Assembly (NCBI RefSeq): GCF_009707705.1
Contig: NZ_WLYX01000001.1
Coordinates: 2,604,001 to 2,668,000, forward strand
DNA: 64,000 bases
DNA from: Paludibacterium denitrificans
Lineage (GTDB): Bacteria > Pseudomonadota > Gammaproteobacteria > Burkholderiales > Chromobacteriaceae
Direction: 5' to 3'
Both the position numbers and the translations under genes were made by a program. Below are positions 33,503-42,809 of this stretch, in pieces. The stretch's first letter is position 1, and every line of letters starts with the position of its first letter. Below the pieces are notes generated by a model. It was not told the origin of the DNA. It did no database searches and saw nothing but the letters and a program-made list of their open reading frames with translations.

Positions 33503-34243
33503 ATGGACCGCATGCTGTTTCTGGCCATGAATGGCGCCAAACATGTTGCCCGGCAGCAGGCGACCACAGCCAATAATCTGGCTAACGTTAATACCAATGG
33601 TTTCAAGGCCGATCTGGTGTCCTTCCGGGCCTTGCCGGTCGTCGGCGATGGCGCCCCAACCCGCACGTATGTGGTCGACAACACGGTTGGTCATGATTTA
33701 AGCCGGGGCAGCTTGTTGCATACCGGCAATGCCAGTGATTTTGCCATCGGCTCCCCCGGCTTTTTTGCCGTCCAGGCGCCGGATGGTAGCGAGGCATATA
33801 GCCGGGATGGTGGTTATGTGCTGGATACCACCGGCATGATGCGCACTCGCACCGGGTTACCAATTCTTGGCGATGGCGGTCCCATTACGGTTCCCACCGG
33901 CATGCGTGTGCAACTGGGTGAAGATGGCTCGGTGATGGCGACTCCCCAGTCCGGCACAGACAGAACGCCACAGCTAGTCGGGCAGATCAAGATGGTCAAC
34001 CCGACGGCCAAGGAGGTGTACAAAGGCGAAGACGGTTTGTTCCGCATTAACGGCGGTGGCACCGCGCAGGCTGATGCCAATGTCAAACTGGTGCCGGAAA
34101 CGCTGGAGTCCAGCAATGTCAATGCCGTCGAAAGCCTGGTACAGATGATTTCACACGGCCGTCAGTACGACCTTAACGTCAAGCTGATGCAAAGTTCCGA
34201 CCAAAATGACCAGAAAGCTACCCAGCTGCTGGCCATGGGCTAA
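33503..34243 (+). CDS. flgF: Flagellar basal-body rod protein FlgF
   Basis: 246 residues, intact. Proximal rod protein with RMLFLAMNGAKHVARQQATT followed by [16 protein letters not shown], and the C-terminal VESLVQMISHGRQYDLNVKL. Distinguished from FlgG by its length and by MDRMLFLAMNG in place of [11 protein letters not shown]. Confidence 0.95.
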   Translation: MDRMLFLAMNGAKHVARQQATTANNLANVNTNGFKADLVSFRALPVVGDGAPTRTYVVDNTVGHDLSRGSLLHTGNASDFAIGSPGFFAVQAPDGSEAYSRDGGYVLDTTGMMRTRTGLPILGDGGPITVPTGMRVQLGEDGSVMATPQSGTDRTPQLVGQIKMVNPTAKEVYKGEDGLFRINGGGTAQADANVKLVPETLESSNVNAVESLVQMISHGRQYDLNVKLMQSSDQNDQKATQLLAMG

Positions 34244-34291
34244 TAAGTTGGGCGACACCGGCCCTGATTAGATCGACAGGATAAAACCATC

Positions 34292-35075
34292 ATGATGCGC
34301 GCCCTCTACATTGCCAAAACTGGCATGGATTCCAGCCAGTTCCAGCTGGACGTCGTCTCCAATAACCTGGCTAACGTCAATACCAAAGGGTTTAAACGTG
34401 GCCGAGGCAATATTTGAAGATCTGTATTACCAGACCTTGCGTCAGCCGGGTGCTCAATTGGCCAACGGCAATACCACGCCGACCGGGCTGCAGGTAGGTA
34501 CGGGTGCCACGCCGGTGGCCACCAGCCGTATCCACTCGCAAGGTAACCTGATGCAGACCGATCAGTCGTTGGATTTGGCAATTACCGGTGATGGTTTTTT
34601 CCGTATTTCTCTACCGGATGGCACAACAGCCTATACCCGCGATGGTGAATTCAAGCGCAATGCCAATGGTGATGTGGTGACGGCTGATGGCTATTCGATG
34701 AACCCCAACATCAACATTCCGTCCGGTGCCACGCAGATCACCATCTCCACTGGCGGCGTCGTGCAGTATTTTCTGCCGAATAACCCTGCGGCTCAGACGG
34801 CAGGGACGATCCAGCTGACCACATTCATTAACCCGCAAGGGCTGGAAAGCATGGGGAATAACCTGTACCTGCAATCTGCCGCTTCCGGAGATCCGCAGGA
34901 TGGTGATCCGAACACCGATAGCCGTGGTCAGGTCAAGCAGGGGTTTCTGGAAGATTCCAACGTCAATGTGACGGAAGAACTGGTCAAGATGATTCAGGCT
35001 CAGCGTTCGTTCGAAATGAACTCACGTGCGATCAAAACCGCCGACGAAATGTTGCAGCGCATTGCGCAGTTGTAA
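34292..35075 (+). CDS. flgG: Flagellar distal rod protein FlgG, one apparent frame break
   Basis: About 260 residues. It begins [20 protein letters not shown] with [35 protein letters not shown] and the C-terminal [20 protein letters not shown] are classic FlgG. One extra G near 34397 shifts the frame just after NTKGFKR. The second ATG at 34295 is an equally good start. Confidence 0.94.
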
Positions 35076-35099
35076 TCCAATGATTAGCGGGATCGTGTC

Positions 35100-35779
35100 A
35101 TGAAGCGTTTGTTGAGTATCTTGACCTCATTTCTGGTGTTGAGCGGCTGTGCGGTACAGGAGCCGCCACTGGTACATAGTCCGATGACGGCCCGGCCGCA
35201 GCCTGTGGCCGCGACAGTTCCGGCTAACGGGTCCATCTTCCGGTGGCCAATTACCGTCCGCTGTTTGAAGATAAAATGCCAGCGCTGGTCGGAGATACTC
35301 TCACGGTTACGATTCAGGAAAAATCGGCGACATCGACTTCGGAACAAACAACGGGTGACCGCAAAAACTCCATCAGCGAGAGCGTTGATGCCAGCCTGAA
35401 GTTACCGTTTGTGCCAGGATATCTGGAAAAAGCGCTGGCTGGAACTTCTCTTTCGGCCAACGGTGCAGCCAGTTTGAGTGGTAAAGGCAATAATCAGGTG
35501 GCTACATCATTTGTCAGCTCGATTACCGTGACAGTGATTGAAGTATTGTCGAATGGCAATCTGGTGGTCAGCGGCGAGAAGCAGGTGCGCGTTAACGGTG
35601 ATACGGAGTCCATCCGGCTGTCCGGTGTGCTGAACCCACGGGATATTGGCCCGGATCGGTCGGTGTCATCGCTGAAACTGGCTGATGCGCGTATCGAGCA
35701 ACAAACCAAGGGCAATAACCGGCTGTATACCGAGCCGGGTTGGCTGACCAAGTTTTTCCTGAGCGTACTGCCTTTCTGA
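35100..35779 (+). CDS. flgH: Flagellar L-ring lipoprotein FlgH, one apparent frame break
   Basis: About 226 residues. Lipoprotein signal MKRLLSILTSFLVLSGC, then VANYRPLFEDKMPALVGDTL and IRLSGVLNPRDIGPDRSVSS, ending PGWLTKFFLSVLPF. It forms the outer-membrane ring. The frame breaks at 35239, where NGSIFQVANYRPL needs CCAGG but CCGG is read. Confidence 0.95.
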
Positions 35780-35813
35780 TAGGCTGCTGTCTTTGTGGTA
35801 AGGGTTGGTGGTG

Positions 35814-36917
35814 ATGAAACGATTTTTACTGGGCTGGGTTTTGCTTTTGTGCGTGATGAATACCGTACTGGCCTCTCAGCGCCTGAAAGAGATTGCCAAT
35901 ATCGGTGGCGTGCGCCCCAACCAGTTGATCGGTTATGGCTTGGTGGTTGGTCTGGACGGCAGTGGCGATAAAGTCAGCTCCTCGCCTTTTACCGGCCAAT
36001 CCATGTCTAACATGCTTAACCAGCTGGGCGTGCAGATTCCGGCAGGTACCAAGCTTGATCCCAAGAATGTGGCTGCCGTTTCGTTGACGGCCACGTTGCC
36101 ACCCTTTGCTCGCCGTGGTCAGGCGATTGATGTTACCGCTTCATCCATTGGTGATGCCAAGAGCTTGCGTGGCGGTACCTTGCTGCTGTCCCCCTTGAAA
36201 GGGGCTGATGGTCAAGTCTATGCCATGGCTCAGGGTAATGTCGTGGTGGGCGGGGCTGGAGCATCGGCGGGTGGCAGTAAGGCACAGGTCAATCAGTTGA
36301 GCGTTGGCCGAATTCCTGCTTAAGCGCTACGGTTGAACGTGAAGTACCGACTGCCTTGGGTAATGGCGAGTTTATCAATCTGGAATTGCAAGAAGCAGAC
36401 TTCACGACGGCCAATCGGGTGGTGCATGCCATTAACCGGGAGTTTGGTGCCGGTACGGCACGTGCCGTGGATGGCCGCCTGGTTGAAGTGCGTGCGCCGT
36501 TTGATACCAATCAGCGCGTACAGTTTCTGTCGCGAATGGAAAATATTGCCGTTGATCCGGCAGAAGTTTCCCCCTCTGGTTATCATCAATGCCCGTACCG
36601 GTTCCATCGTCATGAACCGGGCGGTGCGTCTGGAGCCATGCGCCATTTCCCATGGCAACCTCTCGGTTTCCGTGAGCAATACCCCGCAAGTCAGTCAGCC
36701 GAATCCCTTGTCTGGCGGTTCTACCGTGGCAACCAATCAGGCCAATGTCAACATCAAGAGCGATGGTGGCAAGGTAATCCGGGTGCCGAAGGGGGCCAAT
36801 CTCTCGCAAGTGGTGAGCGCGCTGAACGCCGTTGGTGCCACGCCTCAGGATTTGGTATCGATCCTGCAGGCCATGAAAGCGGCCGGTTCCCTGAAGGCCG
36901 ATTTGCAAATTATCTGA
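35814..36917 (+). CDS. flgI: Flagellar P-ring protein FlgI, two apparent frame breaks
   Basis: About 367 residues. Signal peptide [18 protein letters not shown], then [20 protein letters not shown] with [11 protein letters not shown] and [20 protein letters not shown]. Periplasmic ring around the rod. Breaks lie at 36319 ([14 protein letters not shown] demands GCCGGC, GCTTAAGC is read) and about 36573 (one extra C in a C run of [13 protein letters not shown]). ATG at 35814 chosen; an in-frame TTG at 35805 adds three residues. Confidence 0.94.
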
Positions 36918-36932
36918 TTCTTCTGCAAGCTG

Positions 36933-36960
36933 AAAAAGCGGCCACCAGGCCGCTTTTTTT
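36933..36960 (+). terminator. Terminator-like hairpin between flgI and flgJ
   Basis: AAAAGCGGCC and GGCCGCTTTT form a stem (about 36933-36957) followed by T7. It lies inside the flagellar gene cluster, so it would reduce or end read-through from flgI into flgJ. Confidence 0.8.
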
Positions 36961-37001
36961 ATTGGCCCGGTTTTTGCTATAAAGGCCGTGGGAGTGAGCC
37001 G

Positions 37002-37976
37002 ATGAATATACCTTTTTCCAACAAATACTCGTCATCTGACGCATTAGCCAATCAGTTGGCAATTGACCCGACGCAGCTATCCGGGTTGCAGCGTAAAGCG
37101 GATAAAGACCCGAAGGCAGCGGTGCGTGAAGTGGCGGGGCAGTTTGAAGCGTTACTCATGGGAACGTTGGTAAAGGCCATGCGTGAAACCAAGCTGGATG
37201 GAGAAGAGGATTCCAGCGATATGGACACCTATCGCAGCATGCTCGATCAGCAGATGGTGCAGTCACTTTCCAAGACTGGCATGGGCTTGGGGGATGTGTT
37301 GTACCGGCAGATTGCCAAGTCGGCTCATCTCGACACGACCAACGATACAAAAACCGAGTATCTGGCACCAAGTCCATCATTGAACACGCAGTCGCTGCCC
37401 ACGCGGGCACTCAAGGCATATCAGCAGGCGCAGAATGCAACAGCTTCTGCTGTGGTTAGCGATCCTGCCGCGACAGCAGGTGCGGCGGTTGGCACGACAT
37501 CTTCGACCAGTGGCAAAAGTTTTGCCAAGGTCATGTTGCCGCATGCTCGTAATGCGGCCAACCAGCTGGGCGTGGCTCCTGAGTTTGTCGTTGCCCATGC
37601 CGCACTGGAAAGTGGTTGGGGAAAGCGTTCAATCAAGAATTCTGATGGCAGTGAAAGTCATAACCTGTTTGGCATCAAGGCGGGTGGCGACTGGCAGGGC
37701 GCCACGACTAATGTGCTGACAACGGAATATGTGAATGGAACCCCGCAAAAGAGAGTGGAGAAATTCCGTTCATATGGTTCCTACGCCGAAGCGTTTTCTG
37801 ACTATGCCAATCTGCTCAAGGATTCGCCGCGTTATCGCAACGCGCTGAATCAGGGGCAGAACATGTACGGGTTTGCCCAAGGCTTGCAAACCGGCGGCTA
37901 TGCCACCGACCCGCGTTATGCGCGCAAGTTGGTTGATGTGGCCACTTCCGTACTCTCCCAGTCGGTTCGTAGCTGA
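37002..37976 (+). CDS. flgJ: Flagellar rod assembly protein and peptidoglycan hydrolase FlgJ
   Basis: 324 residues, intact two-domain FlgJ. The N-terminal rod-capping domain shows VAGQFEALLMGTLVKAMRET. The C-terminal glucosaminidase domain has the catalytic Glu in FVVAHAALESGWGKRSI, with HNLFGIKAGGDW and YGSYAEAFSDYANLL. It opens the murein for the rod. It begins about 40 bases after a terminator-like hairpin, so it may have its own weak promoter. Confidence 0.95.
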   Translation: MNIPFSNKYSSSDALANQLAIDPTQLSGLQRKADKDPKAAVREVAGQFEALLMGTLVKAMRETKLDGEEDSSDMDTYRSMLDQQMVQSLSKTGMGLGDVLYRQIAKSAHLDTTNDTKTEYLAPSPSLNTQSLPTRALKAYQQAQNATASAVVSDPAATAGAAVGTTSSTSGKSFAKVMLPHARNAANQLGVAPEFVVAHAALESGWGKRSIKNSDGSESHNLFGIKAGGDWQGATTNVLTTEYVNGTPQKRVEKFRSYGSYAEAFSDYANLLKDSPRYRNALNQGQNMYGFAQGLQTGGYATDPRYARKLVDVATSVLSQSVRS

Positions 37977-37978
37977 GT

Positions 37979-38005
37979 TCAAGTTTTTATCTGGCCAGCC
38001 GATAA
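37979..38005 (+). promoter_or_regulatory. Sigma-28 (FliA) promoter upstream of flgK
   Basis: TCAAGTTT (37979-37986), an 11-base spacer and GCCGATAA (37998-38005). This matches TAAAGTTT-N11-GCCGATAA with one mismatch. It lies 19 bases before the flgK ATG and would give late-class expression of flgKL. Confidence 0.85.
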
Positions 38006-38023
38006 AGACACAGAGGATAAATT

Positions 38024-39828
38024 ATGGGTTCCAGTATTTTCAGCATCGGTGTCAGCGGACTGAACGCCGCACAGACCGCGCTTTCGGTGGTTGGGCACAA
38101 TATTGCCAACGTCAATACCGTAAGCTACACCCGTCAATCGATCAGTCAGGCCGCTCGCTTGCCGCAAGATATGGGCTTCGGTTTTGTCGGTAAAGGCGTG
38201 GATGTGACTCAGGTTGCTCGCAGTTACGATCAGTATCTGGATAAGCAGGTTCTGAATGCGCAAACCAACAGTAATTATTACTCTAGCCAAGTCTCTCAGC
38301 TTAATCAGATCAACAATCTGTTGGCCGATTCCTCTGTCGGTCTGACTCCGGCATTGCAGGATTTTTTTGGTAGCTTGCAGACACTGACGCAAGACCCGTC
38401 TTCCATTCCTAGCCGTCAGACCGTGATAAACATGTCGCAGGCGCTGGCGACCAAGTTTCGTACCATCGATAGTCGATTACAGGAAATTACCTCCGGTACC
38501 AATGGTCAGATTGCTTCTACGGTGGACAGTATCAATGCCATCGCTGACAAAATCGCCGGTTTGAATTCCCAGATTGCAGCGATGACCGGTGGTCAACAAG
38601 ACAGTGTTCCCAACGATTTGCTGGATCAGCGCGACAATGCCATGCAAGAGTTGAATAAACTCGTCAAGGCAAAGGCTGTCACCCAGTCGGATGGGACCTA
38701 TACCGTGTTTATCGGTAATGGTCAGTCTCTGATCCTGGGTAATACCGTAACTCATCTGGCGACCCAGAAAGATCCTGCTGATCCGACATCGTTGCAATTG
38801 GTTTACCCGAATGCCAATGGTACTAACACGCTGATTCCAAACAACCTGATTGATGGTGGGGATTTGGGCGGGTTGCTGAATTTCCGTGATGGCGCACTGT
38901 TGTCTACTCGGCAGCAGTTAGGGACGTTGGCGATCGATTTTTCTACCGCCATGAATTACCAGCATGAATTGGGCCGGGATCTGTCTGGGCAGCAAGGTGG
39001 CGCCCTATTTAATGATCTCACTTCCTATGCAAGCCATCCTCAGGATGCCGCTGGTAATCTGCAAGTATTGCTGTCAGATCCGAGTAAATTAGCCGTTTCT
39101 TCTTCTCTGCAACTGGATACGACGGCGGGGGGGATTACCCCTTCGAGTAGTGGGGTTAGCCTGAGTGGGGCGTGGGCAAGCGTACCGGTAGTTATGGTTG
39201 GACTAGCACTTCTACGCCGCCAGATGTGACAACGCATCCAGCGTATGGCTTGACGGGGTTGACTGTCACCGCTACCTCTACCACGAGTATTTCTGCAACG
39301 ATTACAGGTACCAATGGTGGTGGCCCTTACTCAGTGGTGGCAGACCCCAATGTCACTAATGGCTATAAGCTGATGGATAACTCTACCCCGGCACAAGATT
39401 TAGGGATTGGCTTCAAGCTGTCTGGGCAGATGCAGGCTGGGATGGTGATCAATATCGGCACGGTACCATTAAATACCGTGGCATCTGGTGAGAACAGTAA
39501 CTTGCTGGAGATGGCCAAGCTGCAAACGCGAGCCATAGTTGACGGTAAGAAAGATGGCACAAATTCTGGATTGCAATCTTTCCAGACTTATTATTCCACT
39601 ACCGTCAGTTACGTTGGTAACGTGACGAATACCGCACAATTATCATCGTCGGCAATGGATACTACGCTACAGCAAGTTACTACAACCCGTTCCAATGCGA
39701 CCGGGGTGAATCTGGATCAGGAAGCGGCCGATTTGTTGAAATATCAGCAGGCATATCAAGCATCGAGTAAAGTCATTCAAATTGCGCAGGATCTATTTTC
39801 CCGTTTGCTTCAATTGGGTGGATCCTGA
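38024..39828 (+). CDS. flgK: Flagellar hook-associated protein 1 FlgK, one apparent frame break
   Basis: About 601 residues. N-terminal FSIGVSGLNAAQTALSVVGH with NIANVNTVSYTRQ and C-terminal VNLDQEAADLLKYQQAYQAS with SKVIQIAQDLFSRLL define HAP1, the hook-filament junction protein. A single break near 39168 in a G run (GVSLSG) separates the two long frames. Cognate sigma-28 promoter upstream; flgL follows after 18 bases. Confidence 0.94.
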
Positions 39829-39846
39829 GTTTGGCGGAGTTGAACC

Positions 39847-40762
39847 ATGAGAGTTAGCACAGCGAGTTCATTTATGTCTGGAGTGTATGATATGCAGTCT
39901 CTGCAGTCATCACTACAGAAATTACAATTGCAGCTGGATACTCAGAAACGTGTTGTGACGCAAGCTGGATGATCCTGTTGCAGCTGCCCGTGTCTTGCAG
40001 CTGAGTCAATCAGATGGTCGTAATACGCAATTTATTGCCAATAGTCAGGCCGTGGAGTCTTCACTTTCCATTTCTGAAACTTCGCTGACCAATGCTTCTA
40101 ATCTGCTGACCAATCTGAAAAGCCTGGCTATTCAGGCAGGGGATGGAGCATTGGCTACCACCCAGTTGCAGATGATCCAGAAACAAGTGCAGGAAGGCAT
40201 TTCCGAGATGGCCGGGTATGCCAATGCGACTGATGGCCGCGGTAACTATCTTTTCAGTGGCAATAAGATCAGCTCTGCGGCGTACGTGGTTGATAGTAAT
40301 TACAATGCCACTTACCAAGGCGATACGGGGCAGCGTGATGTACAGATTAGTGCGGCACGCCAAATGCAGATATCCGAAGCAGGGAGTTCGGTTTTTGGTG
40401 ATACTGGCAGCCCTACTGCAGTATTCGACGTGCTGAAAAAATTTAATGATTTACTTGGGCAAAGCCCGAAGCCAGCCACCTACGCTTCTGATTTGTCGAG
40501 TATTATGTCCGGGATTGATTCAGTACAGAAAAACGTACTGACGGGTATTGCCTCCATTGGTGCTCGTCGCCAAGAGAATGATAATGTAAAGAGTATGGAT
40601 GAGGACTTGAAATTGCAGTATCGGTCCAGTATCAGTGATTTGCAGGATCTGGATGTGACCAAGGCCATCAGTGATTTTACCATGACGCAAAACTCACTGA
40701 AATATAGTCAACTCACTTACAGCAAAGTTACCGCGTTGTCGTTGTTTAACTATATTTCATAA
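39847..40762 (+). CDS. flgL: Flagellar hook-associated protein 3 FlgL, one apparent frame break
   Basis: About 304 residues. Starts MRVSTASSFMSGVYDMQSLQ and ends QNSLKYSQLTYSKVTALSLF, the flagellin-like terminal helices of HAP3. At about 39963 the expected RVVTPADDPVAAARVL needs GCCGGC where GCAAGC and one extra base are read. This gene and flgK are less GC-rich than the rest of the cluster. Confidence 0.93.
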
Positions 40763-40777
40763 TTCGGTTTTTTAAAT

Positions 40778-40810
40778 AAAAGCCATTCCATTTCTTTGGG
40801 GTGGCTTTTT
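40778..40810 (+). terminator. Terminator after flgL
   Basis: AAAAGCCATTCC pairs with GGGGTGGCTTTT (two imperfect positions), followed by TTAT. It closes the flagellar cluster. The next 120 bases are AT-rich with no gene. Confidence 0.7.
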
Positions 40811-40933
40811 ATCTTTTGGGATATAAAAGAAGCGGGGCTCATTGAAGATGATTGGTTGCTAAATCATTCTCCTGAATACTTTTTAATGGAGATAATGTAT
40901 TTTTCTATCCAGATGTGTTTGAGTCTCTGGAAT

Positions 40934-40966
40934 TTCGGCCAACCTTGTCGCTTAAGGTTGGCCGAA
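40934..40966. repeat. Perfect inverted pair of DUS-like 12-mers
   Basis: TTCGGCCAACCT (40934-40945) and AGGTTGGCCGAA (40955-40966) are exact complements around a short loop. The stem reaches 13 bp. It lies between convergent flgL and the enoyl-CoA hydratase gene, 12 bases from the latter's stop. It is the clearest terminator-type DUS pair in the window. Confidence 0.9.
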
Positions 40967-40977
40967 CCTTTTGATCT

Positions 40978-41768
40978 TCATTCCAGCCAGTTGGGTGTGC
41001 GCTTTTCGATAAAAGCATTAACGCCTTCGCGGCCTTCACTGCCATGGCGAGTTTCGACGAGGCGCTTAATGGTCAGTTCCAGCGACTCATGGCTTAGCGG
41101 TTGGCTGCCAATATCATTTACCAGCTGTTTGGCTTGCAGCATCGCCTGTGGCCCATTCAGTAGCATTAGCCTGACGGCGTGTTCCACCGCCATGTCGATT
41201 TCATCGTTTTCTACGACCTGGTGTATTAACCCTAATCGTTTGGCTTTGCTTAAGCATTGAAGCGCTCTGCGGTGACAAAGTAACGCCGTGCAGCGCGTTG
41301 ACCGATAGCGCGGATCACATAGGGGGCGGCGACGGCGGGGATGAGTCCGAGTTTTACTTCGGAAAAGCTGAACAGGGCTTCCGAAACGCCAATGGCAAGA
41401 TCGCAGCACGCCACCAAGCCAACACTCATCCCAAACGCTGAACCCTGAACCCGTGCGATGGTTGGTTTGGGCAGGTTGTCCAGCGTGCTGAGCAAGCGTG
41501 ATGATAACCGGGCTTCGCGTTCTATTTCCGCCGGGCTGAATTCGGCCAACCGCTGAATCCACTGCATGTCGTGCCCGGCCGAAAAGCTGATGCCTTGCCC
41601 GGTCAGGATAACGACCTTGACACTGCTGTCTTCGGCCAACGTTTCCAAGGTGGCGATCAGTAGATCGATCGTTTCATGGTCCAGTGCGTTATGCAGCTCG
41701 GCTCGATTGAGTGTCACGGTTGCCACGCCGCGTGAATCGACACTGAGCAGGATGGGTTCCATTTTCAT
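40978..41768 (-). CDS. Enoyl-CoA hydratase/isomerase family protein, one apparent frame break
   Basis: About 263 residues, crotonase fold. LLSVDSRGVATVTLNRAELH with NALDHETI, oxyanion-hole segment ISFSAGHDMQWIQRL and KPTIARVQGSAFGMSVGLVA with CCDLAIG are family landmarks. One usual glutamate of hydratases (GxExxxG) is not in its standard form, so an isomerase or methylglutaconyl-type role is possible. The frame breaks at 41253, where ERFNAGKAKRLGLIHQVV needs GCCGGC and GCTTAAGC is read. It lies 54 bases downstream of the hydrolase gene on the same strand. Confidence 0.85.
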
Positions 41769-41822
41769 GTTGTTCTCCTTTGTTGGCGTGTGGTTTTGTT
41801 TGTTGTTATTGATCAGCCCCGG

Positions 41823-42614
41823 TTATCCGGGGCGGCAGAAGCGGCTGATGGCATGGCTGAATGCTTCTGCCGCTTCGATATGCAAGACATGGCGTATGGG
41901 ATCACTTCCAGCTTGGCGCCCAGCAGGCGTTCCTGAATCAATTCCGCCTGATAGCGTGGGGTGAGGCGGTCTTCGTTGCCAACGAGGATGAGCGTCGGCA
42001 CGGTTAGCGTGTGCAGCCAGTTACGGGCATCGTGCTCTTTCACGCCATTGATCAGGCGGACCACGGCGTTCCAGTCCAGCATGCCTGCCATTTGTTTCAA
42101 TCCTTCCAGCATGGCGCTATTGGCGGCCGGGAAACGGCTGGAGAATAGCCGGGGAATGCTGATGGTCTCGCGCAGGTCCAGTCCTCCTGCCTTGTGTGCG
42201 GCGATCCAGCTATCGCTGATACGCTGGCTGGCTTCATCAGACCAGGCCAAGGTAGACGCCAATATCAGTTTCAGAATGCGAGCCCGGAAACGACGGGCAA
42301 AGTGCTGGGCGACCATACCACCGTATGACAGTCCTACCAGATAAAAACGTTCGATGCAGAGGTGATCAATCAGCTGCATGGCCATGTCGGCCTGTTCGGT
42401 CAATGTGTATTTTTCGCCAGCCGGGCGGTCGCTTTGTCCTTGCCCGAGAAAGTCGAAGCGCAGCAGTCGATATTGGGTTTGCAGAATCGGTAGAAGTAAC
42501 GTCCAGGGCGGGCGTGGACATGGTGATGCCGTTGAACAATACCAGGACGGGACGTTCGACCTGATCACCAAATTCGTAATAGACCTGATGGCCGTTAAGC
42601 GTGGCGTAGGGCAT
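41823..42614 (-). CDS. Alpha/beta fold hydrolase, two apparent frame breaks
   Basis: About 265 residues. Start MPYATLNGHQVYYEFGDQ is at 42614. The nucleophile elbow is GLSYGGMVAQ (Ser), the acid is near GNEDRLTP and the His is in the C-terminal YAGHVLHIEAAE. The LVLFNGITMSTPAW opening resembles the 3-oxoadipate enol-lactonase and RhlA-like branches; substrate not assigned. Breaks are at about 42497 (CCTGG read as CCCTGG in TPAWTLLLPIL) and about 41890 (AGH needs GCCGGCCAT but four bases are missing). It forms a two-gene unit with the enoyl-CoA hydratase. Confidence 0.82.
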
Positions 42615-42809
42615 ACACTGTCCTTGTGGAGCGATGCGGGTTGTCGGAGCGGCACATAGGATGGGTGTGATGATTCATTCTGCATGCTCTTGCGTCTTCT
42701 CACCAGTACTCTGTGCTAGCCCGAAGCGAATTTCATGTCATTTAACCGAGTTGTCATCTTCTCTGGGTAGAGTTGGCGTTTAGTCTGATTTTTGGCTGGT
42801 TACTTGTCT

